The position numbers and the translations under genes were made by a program. A DNA stretch of 64,000 bases from Hyalella azteca (lineage: Eukaryota > Arthropoda > Malacostraca > Amphipoda > Hyalellidae), in the NCBI RefSeq assembly GCF_000764305.2, contig NW_025932050.1, positions 310,001 to 374,000 of the forward strand, given 5' to 3'. Below, one piece after another: positions 22,346 to 32,968 of this stretch; within the stretch, counting starts at the first letter, position 1; every line of letters begins with the position of its first letter. A model generated the notes under the pieces. That model searched no databases. It was not told where the DNA came from and saw only the letters and a list, made by a program, of their open reading frames with translations.

Positions 22346-24690
22346 CTTGTTTTGATGTTCATAAATAAAAACGCATCAGAAGTCTTTTAACACTTCAGGA
22401 ACTGTACACGTTTGATAATAACTTCTTTCTTCAGAATTAATTTCTTTTTGGGAAGAACAAATTATTCATAGGGCTCACAAGAGGGGAGTTAATTATTATA
22501 GAACAAGATGAACTTGCTGATGTAAATTAAAAACTATTAAGGAAGCGTGGTTCAGTGTCACTAAGCGTCACCTTAATTTCAAAAAGAAACATCGGATCAT
22601 AAATCATATAAGGTGGTTTGACTGCAAAAAAATAATAAATTAATATAATCTAGACAAGAAGTAAATTTTATGATAAAATTCCACAATGAAGCGGTGCCGT
22701 CAAAATTGAAATTGTAGATTGCAAAAGACGGGTCAGTCAACTCCTCCGTGCTTCAAAAATTGTGAAGGGATTTTAAAAATATTTTTGTTGACAATAAAAT
22801 CATGATATCGTATCATTCACAAATAAATGGATAATTTCAAAGTGTATAGAAGGTACCCGATATCTGATAAGACTTGATAATAATGGGCGAAATCAAAAAC
22901 GAGATTACTGCAAAATGCAAACCAATTTCTCGACTCTATACTATTTTAACCAATAAATACTATTAATAAACTCACTGTTACCATCGCTAGAATTTAAAGC
23001 CAACAATGCAACTTTCCGACGTAATTACCTTCGCAAATGTTCTAGTTGTTGCGTAATTGTTTCCTGTTTTTTTTCCGACGCTCAAAGAAAAAGCGCCTGT
23101 GAGACCGTACGCGGCGCGGAAGAAGATGGGAACCACGGCAAAGTTCCAAGTGTGTGATGTTTATTTTCTAAATTAACTTGCTGCCTACACATACAGCTTC
23201 AAGCTTTGATTAAATCGTCGTTCGCTTTGACAGTGAAAAATGATCGTGGATCAGTGAAAAATGATCGTGCCGTTTATATGAAAATATACTATTTGTTAAA
23301 TTAAAATTGACTTGATGTGCTCGAATTTATCTTCATTCGTTTACTTTGTAAGTGAGTATTTTTCGATCAATTACAACAAAATTATTCAGTAAATCTGAAG
23401 AAATTCCGAATTTTTATTATGGTTTTCAATACACTTTCACTGAGAGTTTGACATACACGGATACTCCTCACATAAGTAAAAAAATTTTACTCGTGCACTT
23501 ACGTGGCATCTATACTCATGCATACGTAGCAATTTACATTTTAAACTATATTCACTGTAAAATCGGTAGACACTTTTAAGGTTCGTAAAATTAAATTAAA
23601 CTACGCGACGAGCGAGTTAATAAACAGAAGTCGACTGGGAGGCAGCATCGATCAAAATAGCAAGCAATGTGAAGTGCGGCGTAAGAATCTGAGTACAGTT
23701 ATCAGTCGATGTGTCAGTAGCTACCTTGAAATATGTATAACTCCCATTTTAGGGGGAAAGCTTTATTTATGAAACTTTTTTGCGAATGGTTGTAAGTTAG
23801 CAGGTTCAGTTCTATACCCAAGTCAAAAAATAAATTCTTACTTGCATATAATATAATTATACGAGCGCTATTCCATACATTCCTAATTTTTTACCTGCAT
23901 ATAATACAATTATAAGACCGTCATGCCGAACGAATAGATAATGCCATACTTGATTAGATTCAATGTCACTGCTCAGAAATTAGCTGTCCCTGTAAAATCA
24001 TACGAACACGAATGACGAAATTTTTCTGAATTCACGGAATTATTGTACATTCAGATTCACGGAGAGGGATTATCGTTTCTGCTTTTACATAAATTTGTGA
24101 TACAATAATTAATTCCTATCTTTTGTATCTGTCATATTTCTAGGGATCTATTATTCCCGATGGTCCCATGTTCTTCATAAATTACATCATCATTGCTTCC
24201 TGGATAAGTTTATTCACTTTTTGAGGATATATCTGTTGATGCAAAAATGTTCTCGTTAAAATCTTCTTGAACTCTCCAATTACATTTTCTATGTTAATTA
24301 AGATTCCTGTTAAAATTGGTGTTGTCATATTTTACGAGCTAATGGCTCATTTGTACGAAGCGAACACATCGCGATTATTTACTTTATTCATCTTGTTGGC
24401 GCGATGAGTTAATTTGGTGATGTTACCGCGTTCGTAAAAATGTTTACTCACTAAAGCCGAACTGCCGAGTAAACATAGAAATGTTTATTATCTTTGTGTT
24501 TACTTTTCTTGTTAAAAATGTTTAACTCGAGAAAATTTCATTGGAGAGCTTCATGAAAAGGCTACCATAAATCGATACAGTCGGCTTATATTCAGTATCG
24601 TACAAGGTTGTATAATGAATTCGATTTGCCGCACAAGCATTATTTTTAGAGCTCCATAACGATAATCGGGTTTCAAAACTAGCATCGCAT
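22346..24690. other. Non-coding; possible upstream region at 23.0-23.15 kb
   Basis: AT-rich with no gene I can support. On the minus strand, 23020-23150 is CpG-richer and ends in TTGCGAAG before GTAATT, compatible with an untranslated first exon of the 22196-22345 candidate, but this is inference. A 21-bp-spaced direct repeat lies at 23231-23269. Confidence 0.3.
23231..23269. repeat. Direct repeat CAGTGAAAAATGATCGTG
   Basis: Two exact 18-bp copies spaced 21 bp apart. Confidence 0.9.
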
Positions 24691-24692
24691 CC

Positions 24693-25175
24693 ACTAGATG
24701 ACAACTGATGCTATGCACTCGATGACAACAGATACTATGCACTCGATGACAACTGATACTATGCACTCGATGACAACTGATGCTGTGCACTCGATGACAA
24801 CAGATACTATGCACTCGATGACAACTGATACTATGCACTCGATGACAACTGATACTATGCACTCGATGGCAACAGATACTATGCACTCGATGACAACTGA
24901 TACTATGCACTCGATGACAACTGATGCTATGCACTCAATGACAACTGATACTATGCACTCGATGACAACTGATACTATGCACTCGATGACAACTGATGCT
25001 TTACACTCGATGACAACTGATACTATGCACTAGATGACAACTGATGCTTTGCATTCGATGACAACTGATACTATGCACTCGATGACAACTGATGCTTTAC
25101 ACTAGATGACAACTGATACTATGCACTAGATGACAACTGATGCTTTGCATTCGATGACAATTAAAACTATGCACT
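24693..25175. repeat. 24-bp minisatellite, about twenty copies
   Basis: The unit begins GATGACAACTGATACTATGC and ends ACTC. Variable sites (ACAG/ACTG, GATACT/GATGCT, ATG/GTG/TTT) form an ordered pattern: mostly triplets in the left half and pairs (GATGCTTT then GATACTATG) in the right half. A unit length divisible by three keeps frames open on both strands (MTTDTMHS or HRVHSISC blocks). These are not taken as a gene. Confidence 0.97.
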
Positions 25176-25372
25176 CTCGGATGCAGTACACCATTGTTAA
25201 CTACGTTACTGAAAGCTGGCACTCAATATTTACAAACTCTACAACAGACTATAATTGAAACTATGCACTCTCCTGAATTATAACAAGCACTCGATAATCG
25301 CTAAAACTTTCCACTTGATAGTAACTAATTCTTCGCAATCGATACCAACTGACACTGTGCAGTGAAGAGGCT
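25176..25372. repeat. Decayed edge of the 24-bp array
   Basis: Diverged 24-base units continue past the array, for example CACTTGATAGTAACTAATTC and CAATCGATACCAACTGACAC, so the array was once longer on this side or is decaying from this edge. Confidence 0.65.
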
Positions 25373-25374
25373 AG

Positions 25375-25610
25375 TGGCTATGATGCGCTCGCTGCGCTGT
25401 GGCCACGCAAGATCGATGCAAGTCGCGTGTGCGATCGAGAGTCGCGCCTCTGCTTCGAAACAACCAAAAAACCCGTGCTAAGGAGCGACGTGCAGCTGAG
25501 ACTGTAGCTGGGACGGCGCAGTCGCATTCTTACTGCTGAGATGTTTACTTCACGCAGCCAACACGCACAATCGTACACCGCTCACTGCACCCTACCCGAT
25601 CACCTGACTC
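25375..25610 (-). other. CpG-rich patch, possible promoter or untranslated exon
   Basis: The composition jumps from AT-rich to CpG-rich right after the minisatellite. A 66-codon minus-strand frame lies inside but the patch is open in several frames. It may be a promoter region for a minus-strand transcript (the candidate exon at 22.3 kb is on that strand), but no core element is clear. Confidence 0.2.
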
Positions 25611-28600
25611 TAAGTTTCGAGGAGTTCAGCAGCTGCTGAGTAGTCTGCTATTTCCGATGAGGATATGTCGATTTGTTCTAAAAGAAAAGACGCACGAAAT
25701 TTCCTGTAGGGCGGATAAAATATAAAGTTGGAAATACTAACCCATATCCTGTTGCAATGCATCGTGAAAGATCAGACTTTTAAACGATTACATTCCTTTA
25801 ATTACTGCGGCACGATAAATTACATTAAAAATGAAATTATATCATTACTTTGGGCAATTAGTTTGCTTTAACGTAAAGCTCTGATTCTCTTCAACTATTC
25901 AACGAGGTACCGCAATGAGATTTGAACTATTTGGCGCGGATAAGAAAATACAGCCGGAAGCTAAGTAAGCAGAAGCTAACGAACTTTAATCTTCGAAAAG
26001 CACAAATTAATATCACATTCATATGAGCGGTGCCGACACCTCCTTACTCAAAATGCTTGCATGCTCTCGGATGAACAGCCTTATTTCATGCAGTGCCTTT
26101 GTTTCAAGTCAAACAGGTTCCAATTAGAGTATTAGAATTAATTTCAATTTATATGTGCTGAGAGTAACAGAAATTTCACTTCTTCAACTACTGTTTTGAA
26201 AAAAGCACAAATTTCAGTCATGTTTCTGGCGAAGTCAATTTGGCGTTATCGCGGCCACAGCTCGGCATGTGGTTGCCAACTTCGGTCGGAGCTTCGTAAT
26301 TGCCAGCGCTTTCCTTGGCTCCTTCAATCGACAAGATTTCAAGTTTTCTAAGCCATTACCGCAGCAGTTTCGCTAAGAGCTTTGGCACATATCCACCTAA
26401 TTAAGTCCTCTTATTGGGATAATAATCTTTAGTCGGATTTGAACTCCAGAGATTGCGGTTAATTTCATCTGCTGCTAAAATCGCCCGAGATTATGGGAAA
26501 ATTTCATAGTGGGTTCGTTCAGGAAATTTTTTATAAAATATTTTTTGGCTGATGAAATTTTAATATTCAATCGCAAATTGAGAACGAGCGAGTAAGTATG
26601 TAATCCTTCTACATCACCTCATCCAGTCACACATAAGATTAAGTTATTTCTTTTGATACAGAAAAATTACTATGTTACTGCAGAATTAGAAGCGTCTCAA
26701 ACACCAGCTTATTTTGCGCTGTAAATTTGCGAGATGAGGCTGATTTTTTTCACAGCATTTTGGACCAAACTTATTGAGTTAACAGCATCAATCAAATCAT
26801 TTCAGCTAAATTTTCACGAATTGTTAATAAATTTTATAGTATAAAATTCCGTCTACAGTTATAAAATTCTTATCTAAACCTCGTTTCCCCCCTCGACAGA
26901 ATCTACCAAAAAATCTGTATAAATATTTTATCTAATAAAACATAGCGTAAAAATAATAGGATAAATTTCACCACGTAAAAATTTGATACTTCACATCCTG
27001 GTCAAATAATCCGCAGATTCATTCGGAACAAACTAAATACTGGAAACTGTGTAATTTTTACTTTAAAGGTTTCAAATCGCATTTCATCCGTAATTTGGTA
27101 TAACACTTGAAATAAGACTTGAAAATTCTGAGATCAGTTTAGTTAATTGGGCACCCAAACCCTCTGATCTTCACCAAACATAATATATTTACGGAAAGTG
27201 AACGCAGTAAGTTTGATCGCTCAGTTACTCCGAACCACATCGCGCGAGCTTTGATGCACATGACGTCTTTGTTCTTCGTTTTGTTTATGAAGAATAACAA
27301 GAATTAAGTTATTTTGAACAATTAATGTCTCTTGAAATAAATCATCTCTCAAAATTCCTCATTGTTTGTTATGTATGATTCTAAGTATATTCGTATTTAC
27401 GTTCTAATGCCCCAGGTTGGATTTTGATTCCAGTTCCAATAACAAATCAAATTCAGTGATACGAAAAAATTCTTTTAAATTTAAACGAAGTGTTTAGTTG
27501 AGTAGTATTTTATGATTGAATTTTTGGATAACTTTTCAACAACGACACCTTGTTAGAAGCACGTTGTGAAGATTTCACTATGAAAGACCCAAAATTTAGC
27601 CTGAAAATTTTTTCGAGACGAGAAGAACTTTTTAAATATCAAGAATAAGCTGAAGTTTACACTGGCGACGTTTCACAAAAAAAAAAAAACATGCCTTTCC
27701 TAAGCTAAATCATAATAGTATTAAGAAAATAAGTTGTATTCCACTCAACTCTAACGCCAATGCCAATAATTTTCACTAATTAATTCAACGTTATTAATAC
27801 TGCGGGATCATAAATCAACTGGGCATTAAAGTTTAATAGTGAAAATGAGAGAAATTCTTTTAATGAAAAATCGGCAGGTCAGCCTGCCTTTTCCAGTCTG
27901 GCCTCCAGCGGCCCCCGAGCAATGGACGTCGGTTTGGCACGTGCGATTGATTGCTTGTGTGTGATAAAAAACAGCGGCCATTTTTATTGGCCAAAAATTG
28001 AAATAGGGAGGATGTCGAAGAATGTTTCGCATCGTTTTTAGTAGAATGATATAGGATTTAAATTGTTTTTTATACTTGAAATCGAATGTTCAGGACTTTG
28101 ACATGTACCTAACATAAATCGAAATAATTGTACTTTGCTGCTTAATTGCTTCGTACAAAAGTCTTTTTGACATTTACTAAGCTGTAGCTAAAAGTTTTAG
28201 GTACTAAAGTACCGAGGTGGCTCAGGACCTGGGAAATGGTAATTTTTATTTTAAATCACTGAACAAGTCATTGCCCCTTTTTAAAATTTTAGTGACCAGC
28301 AAAATTGAAACTGCACGTTCAGAAAAATGAATGGGTAATATGGTTCAATTAGTGACACACTTGCTGCGCTGATACGTCCATTATGTCGGTCACACGGGGT
28401 TAAGATGACCCTCACAGGAGTAAAAAGTGCATCGCTACTGGGACAAAGTCTCACTAATTTCTTTGGGTGGAGAGTTGTGCCAACTCGTGTACACTTCCTA
28501 CAGAATCGGATGCCTATTGGATGATCCGCCTTCGAAATTACGGAAGTGAGCAGAACGGACGAGTTTTTTTTTTTTTTTTGTTAAAACTTGTGACGGCAAA

Positions 28601-28844
28601 TGCTCCAGCCAGCCTGATCTCTGTCAGGACGATCGAGTTGCTGTTATGAAAAGCTCATTTCTCTCTTAGCTGTTACGTGTACCAAGTGTTATCTTCCCAT
28701 CATTTCCCGTCCTAATTTTTGTGATGTGAAGAACACGTCGATACTGCGTGGGCATGCATGTCAACATAGATTGTTGACTTCAGCTGCTACCATGCAATGC
28801 TAATATTGCCATAATATTAATAATGATGTAGGTATGAATACTAC
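25611..28844. other. AT-rich non-coding stretch
   Basis: No gene is supported. A homopolymer of A occurs near 27680. A GC-richer piece at about 27875-27960 gives a 68-codon minus frame without splice support. Confidence 0.4.
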
Positions 28845-28878
28845 CGTATCGAGGATCCTGCTCGTGAACTCCATGTAC
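28845..28878 (-). CDS. Candidate 34-bp micro-exon
   Basis: On the minus strand a strong acceptor (TTTATTTTGTTCCAG) precedes 34 bases that end ATACG before GTAGTA. After one carried base, the codons read YMEFTSRILDT and end in phase 0. Third positions are mostly G or C. It could join in phase to the candidate exon at 22196-22345 if that exon uses the CAAAACAAG acceptor. It is very short and the opposite strand is also open, so chance is a real alternative. Confidence 0.2.
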
Positions 28879-31018
28879 CTGGAACAAAATAAATTTGTTA
28901 TTGAATCTGTGTAATGCATTTTTTTATGTATTGAAATACCACTATCGGGAATATTAATTCGAATATCAAGGGACTAAAATTGGTGCACAATGGATGCATC
29001 ACTATATACAATTGATAATAAAACTAATCATATCCGTGCTCACTCAGGTACTCACAAAAATTAATTCAAAACGGAGATTTTAATTTCGAGAATTTATTCA
29101 ATCATGAGTAGGTGATGGCAGCACGTATTCGAGTTTCAGAAAAATAAACCAAAGCTTATAATTATCATCGTGTATCAAACTAAAAGACAAAGCTTACGAT
29201 ATTTTCATCCAAATAATCACATTCAGTGAATTTTTAAACCCAAAAAGAAATAATTTCACTTCGCGGAGTTCCCCCTGTAAATGTCACACTATCTTTTGGG
29301 TTTTCTTCTACGGTTTAAGGAGAGTAACTCAAGACACGAGCTTAAGAAAACTCTAGGCACTTGAGTAACTCGCAATTAATTTGGAACCATTGTTTATAAT
29401 ATGTAATTCCTAACATTGAATAACTTATTCACATATAAGAACTCTGTTGCGTGTGATTTATTTGTTAAATGGTTTAAATTGCGCATCGCATGGCAGATTT
29501 AAGGGGAAACACGGTAAAAAGGAGAAACACGGTAAAAATAATACAATATATTAACTTATTGATCTTGGTCATCTGAACTTAACTTGCGTGAAAATTTTTC
29601 AAAAATTTTTCGAAGTTGCCTCGCTACTACAGTTTATTTTACGTTTTTTTATTGCAAGATAACTAGAGTGAAATGGGCTGTGAAATCTTTGGCTTGACTG
29701 AACTAAAGTTCGACATACTTAAAACACCACCCACATGTCGCCTACATATTACAACAAAAAATGCAGAAATGTCACTTAGTACCTGTAATGTGAACAAAAT
29801 TTGTATCAATTTTACGTGTGCGAAACATTTTATTAATTCGCGGCATGAGTAAAAATTAAATAGTTAAAAATCTCAAATATCCTCCTTCAGCAAATTATAT
29901 AGGATTGGCTTAATGCATATTCTACGACTATGACACATTACCGCAACCCAATTTGCCGAGTCCTGGCAAGTTACTTCAGTTGATGAACCTGCGCCCTACT
30001 TTTTGGAAATTAGGCACATTTTTGTTGTGCATCGTACAGGCTTGAAATAGTGGCATCCAACCTGTGACACTTTTGCCACTAGTGGTACGTGTGGCACATA
30101 CGCATCGTGCTACATCCGTCAAATGTTTTTATATAAGGCTTTGGGTTCTTGAGTGCATCTTCATAGAAACATCAAGGTTTCTGATGAAACTTTGCTTCAG
30201 CAATTTTTCTACAACACAGTAGCGTAGATGTTCGGGAGGCCTACGTCAACTTTTCGCGAGCATTTCGCTGATACAAGTTAATATTCTACATCAATTAATG
30301 TTGGGGATTAATATAGCGTTGTGAATCTATTATTTGGATCTAAATAGTGTTTCTGTTCAGATTCTTGCTGACTTTGAGTAATACCGATTGTGCAATTTCA
30401 TAATATCCTATGAACTCCGATGCTGTTCATTTAACACGGTCATTAATTTGTCTATTCATATCCTCCATTAGTTAAATTGTTAATTTGAAGTGGTCAGTTG
30501 GATATATTAGTCATTAAAGGTAGTTTGTCGTAGAATTACGATGAGTTTCTTCTTTCTCCGGTGTCGGAGAAGGGTTGCGGTTTTTCCATACCTCCCTAAA
30601 AATTTATCATGGATATTGACTCATAGAGGCTTCATGAGTGAGTCATCGATACTGACTCCCTCATGAATTTCTCATGGATACTAAATTTTGGCCGGCCGGT
30701 TTCAAGTTCTTCATCTGACTCAACACTTGTCGGGATCTTGAACGCGAGACCTCACTTGACCTATAGCTGCCTTCTAGAGTACTACCGCCTTAAGTTCATT
30801 TGTACTATTTACATTGTGTGTGGCTATAGGTCGTGTTGTGTGGATACGTGTCTTCGATAAATTCTGCTATAGTGATCTTAATTTGTGCCTACGCACATAA
30901 TTATTACTTCTGTTTTGTTATGAAATTTCGTTTCACATTTTAAAAATTGGTTATGCTTCTTAAAGCGCTGCGGAATAGCCTATCTTGAACGCTCTACTTA
31001 ATGAAATCAATTTGTTGA
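28879..31018. other. AT-rich non-coding stretch
   Basis: No gene that I can support. A small 18-bp-period duplication lies at 29503-29538 and a 6-bp-stem hairpin (TCTCCG, GTGT, CGGAGA) near 30555-30570. Confidence 0.4.
29503..29538. repeat. 18-bp tandem duplication
   Basis: GAAACACGGTAAAAA appears twice, 18 bp apart. Confidence 0.85.
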
Positions 31019-31474
31019 TTGCTCTCCCGCAACATTACCCTAACATTTAAGGGTCTTGAAAGATTCTTCGATATTTTTAAGTCTAAAAAGTCTATGGCCT
31101 CCACTAAAACAAGATCTGTAAACAATTTGCAACTGTTGTCACACGCCACCTCCCCTGGCCACAGAGACGAACTATTAAATTCAAACAGTATACTCTTTCA
31201 ATTCACAAATTATGAGAACATCATGCGAGACAAAAGGCAGCATAGTGTACGTTATTGGGATCTCTTAGCGGTAAAAAAATTGAGAGGCACTGAGCAAAAA
31301 ATTGGATTTATACTCGATAATACGGTTTCTGAGGACATTTCTTTAAATTTATATATAAAAAAGAAGACCCGTAGAGTTTATGAAAAATTTGAAAAAGCCG
31401 TAGCCATAATCAATGTTCCGAAGAATTTTGCAAATGGAAGAAATTTTTCTATAAGGAATGAGTTAGCATGTTAG
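31019..31474 (+). CDS. Unassigned 151-codon frame
   Basis: An open frame starting at TTG (first ATG inside at about 31094) and ending TAG. The peptide is basic and lysine-rich, with a run around KKKTRRVYEKFEKAV near residues 113-127, and no membrane segment or recognised domain. At this composition about one frame of this length is expected by chance in 64 kb, so it is only possibly coding. No splice borders or neighbours support it. Confidence 0.15.
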   Translation: MLSRNITLTFKGLERFFDIFKSKKSMASTKTRSVNNLQLLSHATSPGHRDELLNSNSILFQFTNYENIMRDKRQHSVRYWDLLAVKKLRGTEQKIGFILDNTVSEDISLNLYIKKKTRRVYEKFEKAVAIINVPKNFANGRNFSIRNELAC

Positions 31475-32608
31475 AAAAATGCAAATATTGAGGTTTGCAA
31501 CTCCAATTTACCGGGAAAATAATCAAGAATCCAGTCACGGGAACACAATTGGTAGCCACTATACAATTTTCAAGTGCTAACCGCGTCTCATTATCGTAAT
31601 ACTTGAACTTCATTATTCTTCCCATTTAATTAGATTGAACTGTTTTATTACTTTCCATCCGCAACTCTAATTCGCCTTGCAACTCAATCTGACGTCCGGT
31701 AATGAAATTTATTAGCTTTGTGAAATAAGTTACGTATTCACTATTTACATACGCAGACTTTCATTAAAATCTATGCGCGCTGGGGCACAACTTCAAAGCC
31801 AAGTCTAAAATTCTTCCCGGTAGAAAATTTTCACTTTACGACAGCCCTGTCTCACTGAAGTTTTCTGATGTCAGCTTGAGTGAGCAAAACATCGGAGGAA
31901 AATTACATATATCTGCGTCGAATCATTTTGAATAATTTCGGGATTAACAGAGTTAACTGAACACAAAGAAACAGACTGAGAGCTTTCAGATACAGATTAT
32001 TTCTGCTTCTCATAATTTAAATGTTCGACACAATATAAGCATGAATCCTTGAATTAAGGACGAAGAACGACGATTCGCGTAATATTTACCTAATTATTTA
32101 AGAACAAACCTTACAAAATTGGCGAAAACTTCAAAATTTATTTGCTAAAACTTCTAAACCTGACAAAAAATCGCATTGCAGGTTAACATGACCCATGGTT
32201 TTCTCTTTGAAAAAATAATAAATTATTAGTTAAACCTTGAAAATTAAATATGGTTAGACTAGACTAGACTAAACTAAAACTAGAAAAGCATGTAATTGTT
32301 CATTTTTCTGGTAAAGCAGGTCGGAATTTATGGAGTTCCCAAATTACCAGACACGAATACCTGCTACTGAAAGAAAAAAAGGATTAAAAGGCTACCGTTG
32401 AAATTTAATATGTTGTCACGGCTGATGAGAAGAAATCACGAATATTATTGGGAGTGCAGTTTAAGTCAGCCTATTAATTGAAGTCATATAATCACATTTT
32501 ACTATAAGATGGCCACCCTTCAGCTCCTACTAATAAACCTATGATTTTTCCATTTGGAAAATCGGGAATAAAATTACTCTTGGTCGACGGACCGTTGGCC
32601 ACCGGTAA
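31475..32608. other. AT-rich non-coding stretch
   Basis: No gene supported. A short AGACT run (GACTAGACTAGACTAAACTA) lies at about 32255-32275. On the minus strand near 32340-32380 a strong pyrimidine tract ending in CAG is followed 19 bases later by GTAATT, too little to call an exon. Confidence 0.4.
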
Positions 32609-32968
32609 TTCACCAGTTATTTTCCCACAGGTCAACAGGCAGTGCGACGCATTGAAGCGAGCGTAAGTTCACCTGACAACGTTTCTATGTTCAGCCGAAC
32701 TCTAATGGAGTTGCGAGATGCTGTACCGCACTTCTCAAGTATCCTCCTCATTGATTAAATTTTGAAAGCCTCACGCGGCGACCGCGGAGATGTTTTCGTT
32801 GCCGCCAATGCCCGAGATCGATTGTGTTCTGCTTGGCAAGGCTCGAGCAGACTAGGGATATTGAAGGTCGAAAGCATTTCATTCTTTTATTCTTCGATGG
32901 GTTTTTTGATTTACCGTATAATGACGCAGGCAAAGGATTTGAAATACCAACCAAATTTAAGAAGGTAA
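32609..32968 (+). pseudogene. Decayed coding-like frame with one internal stop
   Basis: One plus-strand frame is open from after a TAA at about 32606 to a stop at 32968, broken only by TAA at 32756-32758. The first half reads like coding sequence (QQAVRRIEASVSSPDNVSMF and on). The alternative frame after the stop (KPHAATAEMFSLPPMPEIDC and on) has more coding-like third positions, which would fit a frameshift. Within the first half, TTTTCCCACAG precedes 32631 and GTAAGT follows 32662, a consensus-bounded 32-base segment. It may be a fragment of an old transposable element or gene. I do not recognise the protein. Confidence 0.25.

Noticed and set aside
24551..25033. Frames with MTTDTMHS or HRVHSISC octapeptide repeats
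   Set aside because: The 24-bp unit is divisible by three, so any stop-free unit gives an open frame.
30220..30290. Plus-strand pept­ide resembling a reverse transcriptase stretch (YVNFSRAF)
   Set aside because: Only a few residues match and the frame stops at once; there are no neighbouring conserved blocks.
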